Shown: positions 1 to 9,961 of the stretch, one piece after another
Layout: every line of letters starts with the position of its first letter
How positions within the stretch are numbered: position 1 is the first letter of the stretch
Origin: Devosia beringensis
GTDB lineage: Bacteria; Pseudomonadota; Alphaproteobacteria; Rhizobiales; Devosiaceae
Length of the DNA stretch: 64,000 nucleotides
Direction of reading: 5' to 3'
Assembly: GCF_014926585.1 (NCBI RefSeq)
Contig: NZ_CP045422.1
Span: 3,440,001 to 3,504,000 of the forward strand
Made by a program: the position numbers and the translations under genes
The notes under the pieces: generated by a model
Database searches by the model: none
Told to the model about the DNA's origin: nothing
The model's input: only the letters and a program-made list of their open reading frames with translations

Positions 1-3000
1 GACTGGCGTAGGCGCCGGTTTCGCGCAGAATTGCCAGTATTCGTTCACGCAGCGGCGCTTCATAGCCCGCCGGTTCGCTTCGTAGCACCACCAGATCGCA
101 GCGCATGGCGCCGAGGAGCCAGAGGTTTTGTGCTTTGACAAGGAGTTCGAGCAGTTGGGAGGGTATCTCCTGGGCCATCCGCAACAGCAGGATCGGAAGA
201 TCGCCCGAAATGCCGAACTGCCAAAGATCGGGTTGCCGCGCATTGTTGGCGCCAATTCCAACGGGCGTCTCGCGGAAATTGGCGTGCGGCATCTGCAGCA
301 GCGAAGCGAGCACCTGAAGTTCTGGCAGGCGTCCTGGTTCAATGCCGAGACGGTCGACCTGGCGTGCCGCCGCCCGGCCCGCATCACGCCTGATCGGTTC
401 TAGACCCTGCAGCGCATGGCGCTGGGCGATTTCAAGCACTTCTCCGCGCGAGGTTCCCGCGACCGTGACGAATGCGAAGCGCCTGGTTTCACCCGGCTCA
501 AGGGCGATCATTGTTTGCAGACTCATGATGGGATCGAGCGTGGACCCTACCGTTCCGCTCAATCCCTCGGCAAGCGCCGCTGGCCGGCGCTGATTGCCGA
601 GACGGCCGATAAAGCGCGCCCGGTCGGTCTCGTGGTAGGTGACCGTGATCTCCGGATCGTCGGCTACCAGCGTGTGCAGCAGGACCGGAGGCTTCATTTC
701 CGGCCGCCGCGGCCGGCGGGTAAACAGTAGGCCCTGCAGCGGCCCCAGATAATCGCTCTCTACGAACAGCTTGCTGAAAGCGGGATGGCGTTCGTCCTCG
801 AGAGGCGGGGCCAGCACGACCTCCGCATAGCTGGTGAATTCGATCCGGCGCGGCCTGTTGCTCTCATTGGTCACCGAGATCTCGCGGATATCGCTGTCAT
901 CGGCCGGTGAAACGCAAACCTCCATGCGCACCGCAATACCGTTTGTGCGCTGGAAGAATTCGGCCATGTGCTGGTGAAAGATGACAGTCGAATCCGGACT
1001 TACCACGCCTGTGGGCAGCCGCCCCGGCGTCCACAGATCGCCGGTCTCGGCATCGCGTATATATATCCAGTACCCACAGCCGTCACTGGAGGCATCGGGT
1101 CGCCACCGCGTCAGACTGGTATCGCGCAGCATCATGCCGCCCGCTCCTGACTCCGATATCCACGAGGCCATCCGCCCGTTGCCCAGCATCTGCATCTGCG
1201 GCACCATGGCCTGGCGAGAGGGCACCCAGGATGGCAGCGCCTGGACGGCACGTTCCTTGCGCGCCGCGAGGCTTTCCTCATCAAGACGTCCCTTTTCCAC
1301 CGGTGCGTCCCATGGCACGCGTTCTAGCAGCAATTGCTCGACTGTCTGCATCCGCCGCCCGGACAGCGCCCGGCGCACAAAAACGTCGTTGTCCAGCGCA
1401 TTGGCGATCGCGGCCATGGTCATGCCGTGGTGATGAGCCATGTAGTTACGGACGAGGTTGAACGCTCTCCCCTCAGCGACCCGGCTCGGCGTGTAATCGA
1501 TAGCGTCGTGAAAGCCATAGATGCCGACGGCGCCAAGGTCCTGCATATCCCGCATGTTGCGCACGGCTGCGCCAGGCCAGCAACACAAGGCCAGCGCACT
1601 CGCGTAGGGTGCGACAACCAAGTCCTCGGTCAGGCCGCGCCGCAAGCCGAGCCCCGGAACGCCAAATGCGCGATACTGGTAGTTGCCGTCAGAATCGGTC
1701 GCGGCGAAGGCCGATTCCGAAATACCCCAGGGCACACCGCGCTCTCGTGCATAGACACGCTGGAAATCAACCGCGGCCATCTCGCTTTCGCCCAACAGCG
1801 TGTCACGCTGACCGGGCAGGAAAATCGGCGGCATCAGATACTCGAACATCGAGCCGTTCCAGGACAACACCGCCGGGCGGTTCTTCAACCGCGTGACCGG
1901 CCGCCCGAGCGAGAACCAGTGTTCGATCGGCACGTCATGCTTGGCAATGGCGAAGAAACTCGCAATGCGCGCTTCGGTCGCCAGAAGATCATAGTGATTG
2001 GAATCGAGCTGGCCGGTGCTGACATTGTAGCCAATCCTGAACAGTCGCGCCTGGGCGTCATAGAGGAAGGTGAAATCCATCCCGTGGGCGGTTTCCTCAC
2101 AGCGCGTAGCCAAGTCCAGCAAATCAGACCGCAAGGCCTGCTGTGCTCCGATGCCGCTCTCAATCGTCTCGCGCATCCGGTCTAGCCAGCCGCGCTGAAC
2201 CGCACTCCAGTCTTGTGCCAAACCCGCCGTTTCAAGGATGTCGACAGCGCGGCTTTCGTATTCCCTAAGCGCGGCCATCTTCAAGGCGGGCGACAAGGTG
2301 CCGAACAGGTCGCCGGCAATCGTCTCCAGCCCTGCGGGCGCATCGGCGATGAGCGCAATCCAAGGCAACAGGCTTTGGGTTTCTCGCACCAGGGCCCGGA
2401 CATGATGATGGGTGCGCTCAAGCCAGACATGGGCCTCGGTCAGATGCTTCTCGCTGGCATCGGAGGACGCCGAAACACACGCCGCAACCGCCCGATCAAG
2501 CGCTGGCAAATGGCTCTTGCTGATGGCGTCGAGCGACCTGTGCCAGTTCGCATCCCTACCCGTCGCTTGAGTCAGGGCGTCTTCAATCACCGCTTCGCAT
2601 TGGTCCACCGCATCCTGCCCTGCTGCCGACAGCGACCGAACCGCCTCAAAAAGCATATCCAGAGTGCATTTCAGACCCTGCCAGATTGCCGCGTCGACTG
2701 CCGGCGCGTCGGCGGCCTCCAGGCAGCCCGTGCGCAGCGCAACCAGACTGACAGCCAGATTACCGCTGTCAACAGTCGAGACGTAGCGCGGCTCCAGTGA
2801 TGCCAGGGTACGCGTGTCAAACCAGTTGAGAATGTGGCCACGATAGGACTCCAGCCGCTCGATGGCCGTGAATGCGTTGCGAATCCGCAGAACGAAATCG
2901 GTACTTCCGACAAAGCCGAAGTCGTGGGCAGCCTTAGCCGAAACGAGGAAAAGCCCGATATTGGTCGGGGACGTGCGGTGGGCAATTTTGATTTTTGGCG

Positions 3001-5812
3001 CTTCCTGGAAATTGTCAGGCGGCAACCAGTTATCCTCCGGTCCGGCAAAGGTCTCAAAGTAGAGCCAGGTTCGGCGCGCAATGTGTCGGAGGAATCTGCG
3101 ATCATCGTCGTGCAATGTTTCCTGGCGCAAGACGCGTGGCTTGCTCAGCCACACTGCAATCTCGGGTGCCAGCAGCCAGAGTAGGAGAATAGGTGCCGCC
3201 GGCAGCAGGGACGAGGCCCTGTACAACGCCAGATCGACCCAAAGCAGCAGGGCGACCGCAGTCGATGGCCACATCATGCGCCAGGTATCGCGTCGCGTGT
3301 TGCAACTCTGGAGCAGGGAACTGGCATGGGCAGCCGAGCGCCATTCCAAGAAGTGCTTTCCGCTTGTGCCCAATCGCCACAGCGTGCGGAAGATCGCATC
3401 AAGCGAGAGCAGCGTATCGCTGACCAGAAACGCAATCGTCAGGAACCAGCGTCCAAACCGCTCGCCAAAACGGCTGGCGAGATCGCCGAAAAACACCAGC
3501 CGCGCGCTACCGAAAATTGCCGCTTGCAGCTCGCCCACCAGATGGGCGGCCGGCGCCAGGACTGCGAACGCCGTCCAAAGCCAAGCGCTGCCCGGCAGCA
3601 GCAGCCAGCCGCCAACGAAAAACAGCAGCAGCGCTGGCGCCACCAGGCTGCGGCGAAGATTGTCGATAATCTTCCAGCGGTCCAGGCTGGAGAGAACATT
3701 GGGAACCGATTGCCCATCCGCACTCGGCGCCTTGCGGCCAAGCCAAGGCAAGAGCTGCCAATCGCCGCGCGTCCAGCGATTCAGCCGGATCCCGTATTCG
3801 ACATAGGTCGCGGGGAAATCCTCATAAAGGACGATATTGGTTGCCAACGCCGTACGCCCATAGAGACCCTCGAACAAGTCGTGACTAAGTACAGCATTTT
3901 CCGGTATCCGGCCTGCCAGACTCTGGTGAAAGGCAGCGACATCATAAATGCCCTTGCCGACGAATGTCCCGGTACCGAACAGGTCCTGATAGACGTCCGA
4001 AACCGCCCACGAATAGATGTCGATGGCCGTGTCGCCGGCATAAAGGCGGCAGAACAGCGAGACCGGGACATTGAGGGGCAGTATCTCGACCCGTGGCTGC
4101 ACGATGGCGTATCCGGCGACGACCTTGCCCGTGTGCGGATCGATGACCGCCCGATTCAGTGGATGGGCCAGCGTACCAACCAGCTTAGCCGCCGAGCCCG
4201 GGGGCAAGGTCGTGTCGGCATCAAGCGTGATGACAAAGCGGGTGCCGCGCAGGCGGTGCAGCGCACCTTCATGGAAAGCAAAATTGTCGATGGGCCCACC
4301 AAGAAGGAAGGCGTTGAACTGTTCGAGCTTGCCGCGCTTTCTCTCCCACCCCATCCAGCAGCCCTCTGACGGGTTGAAGCGGCGCGCCCGATGCAGCAAG
4401 AAGAACGGGTCGCGGTCACCACCGCCATAGCGCGCGTTAAGGGCACGTATGGCGTCAATCATGGCCTTGTCGATGTCTTCGTCGTGCGGACCATGTTCGG
4501 CGGGCGCGTCAGCATAGTCCGAAAGCAGCACAAACCGCAGCATCGGATCGGGGTTCGACAGGTAGCGGATTTCCAGCCGCTCCATGATGCCGGCAATCTC
4601 GTCGGCTCGACTGACGATGACCGGCACCGCCACGCAGGTCAGGCTGTCCTGGGGTATGCCTTTGCGAAAATCCATCACCGGCAGCAGGCGCGGCCGCGTG
4701 GCCCGCGCGATGAGCCAATGCAGGATCGAGATACTGAGAACCGTCGCTGGCAGCAGCGACAAGAGCACGCCGCCGATTTGTGCGGGCAGCCCTGCACCTG
4801 TGCCGACAATATGCAGGACCGGCCATACCAGCGCCATGCCTACGAACGCCACCAGTGCGAGTGCATAGGTCTTGCCGACATGCCGCAAGGCAAAGCGGCG
4901 CAGCCGTTCCTGACCGCGAACGCTAAAACCCAGCTTGCGTTCCAGTACCTCACGACCGTCATCGATCAGCCAATACCCCACATGACGGGAGCGCTGCCGG
5001 TCGGGTGCCGCGCGCGCGAGCTCGAGGGCGATCTGAACAATCTCCAACTCACCGGTATCCGATCCGGAGCTTAGGATCTCGACCACATTGCGGTACCAGT
5101 CGCGCGTCTCGAAATCCATCCGGCCATAGACCCCGGCAGGGTCCGCATGCAACAGGGCCTCGGTCACGCTGGTTGTGTCGACGACATCGCGCCATTCGAT
5201 CCCCTGCACCGCTATGATGGTGGTGATGGCCTGCGCAATGGAATTGACCGGATCCTGGCGTCGACTGTCGTCGACAAAACGGCTGTAGACGAGCGGCGGC
5301 GCAAGGGTCGGCTCGAGCGCTTCAAAGCCGCACGCCAGCATCTCCAGACTGGCCAGACGCAACATCGAGGGCAGCGCCCAGAGCTCAGCAGTCGTCAACG
5401 GTACGATTTGCTGAAAGGCGTCCAGGAAACTGACCAAGACCGACATGGTGACCTGGGACCGCGTTGCCAGTATCTCATGGGCGATTGCCAATATGCGGGG
5501 CTGGGCAGCTTTCCCATCGGCCATGACATGGAGCCGGCGATAGAAGTCGGCAGGCATGTCGCCACGGACCTCACGGATAGCCCGCGATACCTGATAGTCG
5601 TTGTCCAGCAGCCAGTCGGCGGCGCGCGCCTGCTCGGGTCCGGGTGTGGTGCAGAACCGCTTGACGCCTTCCAGCCAGCCCGGCAGCAGGTCGATCTTGT
5701 TCAGGACATCCAAGGCTATGGGCGGCGGGGGTCCAAACCTGCCTGACGTGGCCAAGACACGGGCACTCTCCGCCACCGGATCGTGCGGGGACTGTGGTTC
5801 CGCCGCTGTCAT
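1..5812 (-). CDS. ndvB: cyclic beta-1,2-glucan synthase (NdvB/ChvB type), 3' end beyond window
   Basis: An uninterrupted reading frame of 1937 codons starts at the ATG at 5812 and runs off the left edge, so the C-terminus is missing; family members are about 2800 residues. These inner-membrane enzymes initiate, elongate and cyclise periplasmic beta-1,2-glucan from UDP-glucose. Visible blocks are an N-terminal region with hydrophobic segments near residues 340-390, a glycosyltransferase GT84 core with LDADTTLPPG near 529 and RWTRGDWQ near 679, further membrane segments around 710-900, a glycoamylase-like domain from about 910 (RRTWLYFETF) with SWNGSMFEYLMP near 1316 and HHHGMTMAAIANAL near 1460, then the beginning of the GH94 phosphorylase-like region. 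The start overlaps the stop of the upstream universal stress gene as ATGA, so translation is probably coupled. Identity is strong; only the missing end is unseen. Confidence 0.95.
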   Translation of the reverse strand, partial: MTAAEPQSPHDPVAESARVLATSGRFGPPPPIALDVLNKIDLLPGWLEGVKRFCTTPGPEQARAADWLLDNDYQVSRAIREVRGDMPADFYRRLHVMADGKAAQPRILAIAHEILATRSQVTMSVLVSFLDAFQQIVPLTTAELWALPSMLRLASLEMLACGFEALEPTLAPPLVYSRFVDDSRRQDPVNSIAQAITTIIAVQGIEWRDVVDTTSVTEALLHADPAGVYGRMDFETRDWYRNVVEILSSGSDTGELEIVQIALELARAAPDRQRSRHVGYWLIDDGREVLERKLGFSVRGQERLRRFALRHVGKTYALALVAFVGMALVWPVLHIVGTGAGLPAQIGGVLLSLLPATVLSISILHWLIARATRPRLLPVMDFRKGIPQDSLTCVAVPVIVSRADEIAGIMERLEIRYLSNPDPMLRFVLLSDYADAPAEHGPHDEDIDKAMIDAIRALNARYGGGDRDPFFLLHRARRFNPSEGCWMGWERKRGKLEQFNAFLLGGPIDNFAFHEGALHRLRGTRFVITLDADTTLPPGSAAKLVGTLAHPLNRAVIDPHTGKVVAGYAIVQPRVEILPLNVPVSLFCRLYAGDTAIDIYSWAVSDVYQDLFGTGTFVGKGIYDVAAFHQSLAGRIPENAVLSHDLFEGLYGRTALATNIVLYEDFPATYVEYGIRLNRWTRGDWQLLPWLGRKAPSADGQSVPNVLSSLDRWKIIDNLRRSLVAPALLLFFVGGWLLLPGSAWLWTAFAVLAPAAHLVGELQAAIFGSARLVFFGDLASRFGERFGRWFLTIAFLVSDTLLSLDAIFRTLWRLGTSGKHFLEWRSAAHASSLLQSCNTRRDTWRMMWPSTAVALLLWVDLALYRASSLLPAAPILLLWLLAPEIAVWLSKPRVLRQETLHDDDRRFLRHIARRTWLYFETFAGPEDNWLPPDNFQEAPKIKIAHRTSPTNIGLFLVSAKAAHDFGFVGSTDFVLRIRNAFTAIERLESYRGHILNWFDTRTLASLEPRYVSTVDSGNLAVSLVALRTGCLEAADAPAVDAAIWQGLKCTLDMLFEAVRSLSAAGQDAVDQCEAVIEDALTQATGRDANWHRSLDAISKSHLPALDRAVAACVSASSDASEKHLTEAHVWLERTHHHVRALVRETQSLLPWIALIADAPAGLETIAGDLFGTLSPALKMAALREYESRAVDILETAGLAQDWSAVQRGWLDRMRETIESGIGAQQALRSDLLDLATRCEETAHGMDFTFLYDAQARLFRIGYNVSTGQLDSNHYDLLATEARIASFFAIAKHDVPIEHWFSLGRPVTRLKNRPAVLSWNGSMFEYLMPPIFLPGQRDTLLGESEMAAVDFQRVYARERGVPWGISESAFAATDSDGNYQYRAFGVPGLGLRRGLTEDLVVAPYASALALCCWPGAAVRNMRDMQDLGAVGIYGFHDAIDYTPSRVAEGRAFNLVRNYMAHHHGMTMAAIANALDNDVFVRRALSGRRMQTVEQLLLERVPWDAPVEKGRLDEESLAARKERAVQALPSWVPSRQAMVPQMQMLGNGRMASWISESGAGGMMLRDTSLTRWRPDASSDGCGYWIYIRDAETGDLWTPGRLPTGVVSPDSTVIFHQHMAEFFQRTNGIAVRMEVCVSPADDSDIREISVTNESNRPRRIEFTSYAEVVLAPPLEDERHPAFSKLFVESDYLGPLQGLLFTRRPRRPEMKPPVLLHTLVADDPEITVTYHETDRARFIGRLGNQRRPAALAEGLSGTVGSTLDPIMSLQTMIALEPGETRRFAFVTVAGTSRGEVLEIAQRHALQGLEPIRRDAGRAAARQVDRLGIEPGRLPELQVLASLLQMPHANFRETPVGIGANNARQPDLWQFGISGDLPILLLRMAQEIPSQLLELLVKAQNLWLLGAMRCDLVVLRSEPAGYEAPLRERILAILRETGAYAS

Positions 5813-6828
5813 TGCGCCAACGTGCCTGGCCGGCGCGGGCCTTTCGAGCGTGCATCGGCAAAGGCATGTTTGTCACCAATGCCGCTGCCAATTCGGATCA
5901 CCAGCGTCGGAACGCTGGAGCGCTTGACGAGAAAGCTTGCGACGTCACCGAACGGCACATCGGCAAAGCCACTATGTCCATGCGACGCCACGATGAGAAG
6001 ATCAATCTCCTGCTCATCGATGGCCGCCACCAGCTTGCGGCGAACGTCCCCGCCGCTGAATACCATGCTGGTGGCCCGCAATCCGGTCGCGCGTATGCGT
6101 GCGCACAACTGATCAAGATAGCTACGGGCGACCCGTTCGTTGCGCTCATTGACCTGCGACCTCAGTTCACTGTCATTGGGCTCGCTCGGGCCCGCCCCGG
6201 TGAAGACCGGTTCGGGGATTGAATGCACCAGAACCAGCTCAGCGCCGTCCGACCGCGCGATCTTTTCGACCAGCGGCATGACGCGCTCTGATCGCCCCGA
6301 ACAGTCGAGCGGCACCAGAATTCTGGAAAACTTCTGTTTGGGCGTGATGCCAACCGGCACCAGAAGCAGCGAATTTCTGCCGCCTTCCAGAACTTGGCGG
6401 GCCGTCTCACCCATGGCGGCATTTGCGCTTCCATGTCCCCGGCCCAGGACCGCGATGTCCTGCGGTCGGCTCGCCAGGATGTCGCAGATCTGCTCGGCGC
6501 TGCGCCCTTCGAGCACGTCGGTGGTGGGCGGCTCGTCGCCTATGGTGTGGTCTTGCGCAAGGCGCCCCATATGCACCTTGGCTTCGCGCAGCTTGAAGTC
6601 CCATTCGACCGGATCGATGGGCGCGCCATTTTCCGTCACGCCATGGGTTTCAATGACGTAAACGAAGGTCAGCTCGGCGCCCAAGGCCCGGGCGATGGCC
6701 TTGGCCGGCGGGATCAGTTCCGGCGTTTCATGAGCCAGATCAACGCACACCAATACTCCCGGCGCCACTTCGGATTTCTCCGAACCCGAGGTCCTTGGTC
6801 CAGTCCGCCCTGAGGAAGCGTCCTGCAT
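5809..6828 (-). CDS. tandem-domain universal stress protein
   Basis: The product has 339 residues and two UspA-like domains. The first begins near GVLVCVDLAHETPELIPPA and ends with a nucleotide-loop-like LGRGHGSANAAMGETARQ. The second begins at KFSRILVPLDCSGRSE and ends with ASHGHSGFADVPFGDVASFL and PTLVIRIG. Such proteins bind ATP or related ligands and support stress survival; the ligand here is unknown. The ATG at 6828 is preferred over an in-frame GTG at 6858 because AGGAGG lies 7 bases before it. The last base triplet overlaps the start of the cyclic glucan synthase (ATGA), making a two-gene operon that ties a stress protein to osmoregulated periplasmic glucan synthesis. A FixK/FNR-like near-palindrome lies about 170-190 bases upstream. 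Confidence 0.9.
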   Translation of the reverse strand: MQDASSGRTGPRTSGSEKSEVAPGVLVCVDLAHETPELIPPAKAIARALGAELTFVYVIETHGVTENGAPIDPVEWDFKLREAKVHMGRLAQDHTIGDEPPTTDVLEGRSAEQICDILASRPQDIAVLGRGHGSANAAMGETARQVLEGGRNSLLLVPVGITPKQKFSRILVPLDCSGRSERVMPLVEKIARSDGAELVLVHSIPEPVFTGAGPSEPNDSELRSQVNERNERVARSYLDQLCARIRATGLRATSMVFSGGDVRRKLVAAIDEQEIDLLIVASHGHSGFADVPFGDVASFLVKRSSVPTLVIRIGSGIGDKHAFADARSKGPRRPGTLAQ

Positions 6829-7227
6829 GTTCCAGCCTCCTGGAAAACGTGGGAGCACGACGACTGCCGCGTCCCTTTCACACCCGACCGCAGGATATGC
6901 TCTGCCCAGTAATCATGGCCAGTTGTGGCGGCAGAAATTCGGCAGCCAACGAAATATTCGTTCTTGAACTACTCATAATCGGTAGCGGCGTTGGGTACAT
7001 TGTCCTACATCAATTTTCATTCTGAGTGGTCGCTATCTCGATCGCCACAGAAAACCAGAACCTTCGCCTGGCCATGCCTCAAATCTTCCCGGCGCTCGGA
7101 ATTCCCCCCTAGTCCTTGACTGTCTCTCCAGGATGTCCGCTTCGGGCCAATCCGAGACCTTGTGTAAATCAAGTTGGATGTCCGGTATTCGCTCCGCTTG
7201 TCTAGGAGCTGCCAGGCTGCCATCGTT
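6829..7227. other. intergenic region upstream of the universal stress gene
   Basis: About 400 bases between the stress-protein start and the left end of the IS1182-type element. No convincing coding sequence was seen on either strand. It should contain the promoter of the minus-strand stress/glucan operon. It holds one near-match to a FixK/FNR box (TTGTCCTACATCAA, 7000-7013). Confidence 0.5.
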
Positions 7228-7287
7228 CCGAGGCTGTGTGAAAAGTCCTGAATATGGTATGATCTTGCACTGCTTCGGAGGTGCCAG

Positions 7288-8705
7288 ATGGGACGTTTCG
7301 TTGAAGTTGCTGACCGACAGCAGGCGAGTTTTCTGCCGGCCTGTCTTGAGGATTATGTGGCTGCGGATAATCCGGTCCGCATCATCGATGCCTTTGTCGA
7401 TGAACTCGACCTGGCCGAACTCGGCTTCGCGCGCGTGCAGCCGGCAGCGACCGGCAGACCCGGTTACGCCCCGGGCACCATGCTCAAGCTCTACATCTAT
7501 GGATACCTCCATCAGCTGACCTCGAGCCGGAAGCTGGAGCACGAGGCCGGTCGCAATATCGAGCTGATGTGGCTGACCGGCAAACTGGTTCCGAGTTCAA
7601 GACCATTGCCGATTTCCGCCATGACAATGCTGGTGCGATCCAGATCGCCTGCCAGCGCTTCGTTGCCATCTGCCGAGCCCTTGGCTTGGTCGGTGGCTGC
7701 ATGGTCGCGATCGATGGCTCACGTCTGCGCGCGGTGAACACCCACGAGAAGAACTACACCAAGGGCAAGCTGGCGCGCCGGAAGGCCCATGTTGAGGAGA
7801 GCATTGCGCGCTATCTGGCCGAGCTCGAGCAAGCCGACGGTGCCGAGACCGGCCCGGCCACGCCGCGGATCGAGCACCTGACCGAACGACTGGCGTCACT
7901 GCGCGGCCGCCTTGGCGAACTTGAGGCGATCGGTCGACAGCTGGAAGCTTCCCCTGACGGGCAGATATCGCTCACCGATCCGGACGCCCGCGCCATGGCA
8001 ACCGGCAGCGACCATCGCGGCGTCGTCGGCTATAATGTGCAGGCGGCCGTCGACACCAAGCACCATATTGTGGTGGCCAATGCGGTGACCAACCGGGGTC
8101 ATGACCGCTCGCATCTGCTGGAGATGGCCAAGGCCGCCCAGGCCGAGATCGGTGCTGCGCAGATGATCGCCCTTGCCGATCGCGGATACTATGAGGGCGA
8201 GCAGATCCGCTCCTGCGTGCAAGCCGGCATCGTCCCCATGGTGCCCAAGCCCAACACCTCACCGGCCCAGGCGCGCGGCTTCTGGGGCAAGCCCGCGTTC
8301 GTTTATCAGCCTGAGAACGACGCCTATCGTTGCCCTGTCGGTGCGCAACTTCACAAGCGCCATACCACGGTTGAGGCTGGCAAGCTCATCAACGTCTATT
8401 ACAACCAGAAGGCCTGCAGTGCCTGCCCATCGCACCCCCTCTGCACGGCCGGCAAGGAAAAGCGCATCCGACGATGGGAGCATGAGGCGGTGCTCGATGA
8501 GATGGAGCGTCGCTTCGAGGCCATGCCCGACGCAATGGCGGTCCGCCGTTGTACGGTCGAGCACGTCTTCGGCACCATCAAAGGATGGATGGGCGCCACC
8601 CACTTCCGAACGCGGCGCCTCAAGAACGTCGCCACCGAAGCCAGCCTGGCGATCCTGGCCTACAACATCAAGCGCGCCATTGCGGTCGCCGGCGTTGCCT
8701 CATGA
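7288..8705 (+). pseudogene. IS1182-family transposase, frameshifted and 3'-interrupted
   Basis: Translation starts at ATG 7288 with GGAGG just upstream and reads MGRFVEVADRQQASFLP, the usual N-terminus of this DDE transposase family. After NIELMWLTGKLVP, near 7594, the frame is lost; the sequence EFKTIADFRHDN continues in the -1 frame, so one base has been deleted. There is no good slippery heptamer at that point, which argues for decay rather than programmed shifting. The second half keeps DDE-family landmarks such as MVAIDGSRLRAVN, MIALADRGYYEGEQI and TVEHVFGTIKGWMG. The stop at 8703-8705 is supplied by the nested IS3 element. The original last codons (TLKAITG and stop) survive in the same frame at 9984-10007 beyond that insertion. 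Confidence 0.9.
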
Positions 8706-8765
8706 CGTGAGCCCTTAGATCTCCTCCAAAAATGAGTAGAGTCCGTCCATTAAAGGAGACGGACA

Positions 8766-9032
8766 ATGAAGGCTTCGCGGTTCAGCGAGGAACAGATTAT
8801 CGGCATGATCAAGGAGCAGGAGGCCGGGATGCCGACTGCCGATGTGTGCCGCAAGCATGGCGTGAGCAGCGCGACGTTTTACAAGTACAAGGCCAAGTTC
8901 GGCGGCATGGACGTCAGCGAGGCACGGCGGCTCAAGGTCCTGGAAGACGAGAACGCCCGGCTCAAGAAGCTGTTGGCCGAGGCGATGCTGGACAACGCCA
9001 TGCTCAAGGATCTCAGCACAAAAAAATGGTAA
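8766..9032 (+). CDS. IS3-family transposase OrfA
   Basis: An 88-residue protein with the OrfA helix-turn-helix (MKASRFSEEQIIGMIKEQE, then ADVCRKHGVSSATFYKYKAK) followed by a leucine-zipper-like helix (LKVLEDENARLKKLLAEAML). It binds the element ends and regulates transposition. AAAGGAG lies before the ATG. Near the end it reads ACA AAA AAA TGG TAA, which includes the A7 run at 9020-9026 where a -1 slip would join it to OrfB to make the active transposase. Confidence 0.93.
   Translation: MKASRFSEEQIIGMIKEQEAGMPTADVCRKHGVSSATFYKYKAKFGGMDVSEARRLKVLEDENARLKKLLAEAMLDNAMLKDLSTKKW
9020..9026 (+). promoter_or_regulatory. programmed -1 ribosomal frameshift site (A AAA AAA)
   Basis: Seven consecutive A residues at the OrfA/OrfB overlap, followed by TGG and the OrfA stop TAA. 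The arrangement matches the classic A_AAA_AAA slippery heptamer of IS3-family elements, and the downstream frame is OrfB. Confidence 0.8.
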
Positions 9033-9961
9033 CGCCCGCCGTCAGGCGAGAAGCCGTGGCTTACCTCTGCGAGGCCTTCGCGGTGAGCCAGCGTCGGGCG
9101 TGTTCGGTGATCGGGGTTGATCGAACATCGGTGCGTCATGTGAGCACGCGATCCGATGATCAGGCCGTTCGGGCACGGCTGCGCGAACTGGCGGCCGTGC
9201 GCCGCCGGTTCGGCTATCGCCGGCTGCATGTGCTGTTGGATCGGGAGGGGATCATGCTCAACCACAAGAAGCTGCGTCGGATCTATGCCGAGGAACGGCT
9301 GCAGGTTCGCCGTCGCGGCGGCCGCAAAAGAGCCTTGGGTACACGGGCGCCCATGGTCCTGCCGTCAGGTCCGAACCAGCGTTGGTCCCTCGATTTTGTC
9401 AGCGATGCGCTGACCGATGGTCGACGCTTCCGCATCCTGTGCATTGTCGATGACTATACCAGGGAATGCCTCTGCCTGATCGCCGATACATCGCTGTCCG
9501 GGCTTCGGGTGGCGCGAGAACTGGATCTGCTCATGGTCCAGCGTGGCCGACCGCACACTGTGGTCAGTGACAACGGGACGGAACTGACCAGTATGGCAAT
9601 CCTGCGCTGGAGCCAGGATCGGCGGATTGAATGGCACTACACCGCGCCCGGCAAGCCGACACAGAACGCGTTCGTGGAGAGCTTCAACGGCCGGCTGCGT
9701 GACGAACTGCTCAACGAGACCCTGTTCACCTCATTGGCACACGCCAGGTTCAACCTGGCGGCCTGGAAGGAGGACTACAACACAGTCAGACCACATGGCA
9801 GCCTTGGCAATCTGCCGCCGGCCATCTACGCAAAACTCAACGCTCCCGGCATGCAATGGGACGGAGCGCTTGAGCAACTGGGGAGCACCGCGCTCCCTCC
9901 CATTGCACCACCGAGCCCGAAAGGCTCAAACGACGAAAGGACTCTGCTCTCGGCTGGATGA
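9026..9961 (+). CDS. IS3-family transposase OrfB (DDE integrase)
   Basis: The frame -1 relative to OrfA is open from upstream of the A7 run to 9961. An ATG at 9026 inside the run could also give OrfB alone. The rve integrase core shows the catalytic triad: Asp in RWSLDFVSDAL, Asp in VVSDNGTELTS and Glu in NAFVESFNGRLRDELLN. An N-terminal HTH_21-like segment (RRRFGYRRLHVLLDREG) precedes it. The OrfAB fusion cuts and joins the element ends. There is no truncation. The tail after YAKLNAPG is slightly extended and low in complexity. Confidence 0.93.
   Translation: MVTPAVRREAVAYLCEAFAVSQRRACSVIGVDRTSVRHVSTRSDDQAVRARLRELAAVRRRFGYRRLHVLLDREGIMLNHKKLRRIYAEERLQVRRRGGRKRALGTRAPMVLPSGPNQRWSLDFVSDALTDGRRFRILCIVDDYTRECLCLIADTSLSGLRVARELDLLMVQRGRPHTVVSDNGTELTSMAILRWSQDRRIEWHYTAPGKPTQNAFVESFNGRLRDELLNETLFTSLAHARFNLAAWKEDYNTVRPHGSLGNLPPAIYAKLNAPGMQWDGALEQLGSTALPPIAPPSPKGSNDERTLLSAG

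Noticed and set aside
1334..2185. 283-codon plus-strand open frame
   Set aside because: Lies antisense within the cyclic glucan synthase gene, whose protein is clearly recognisable; composition is that of a GC-rich shadow frame.
3326..4369. 347-codon plus-strand open frame
   Set aside because: Also antisense to the cyclic glucan synthase; no domain pattern.
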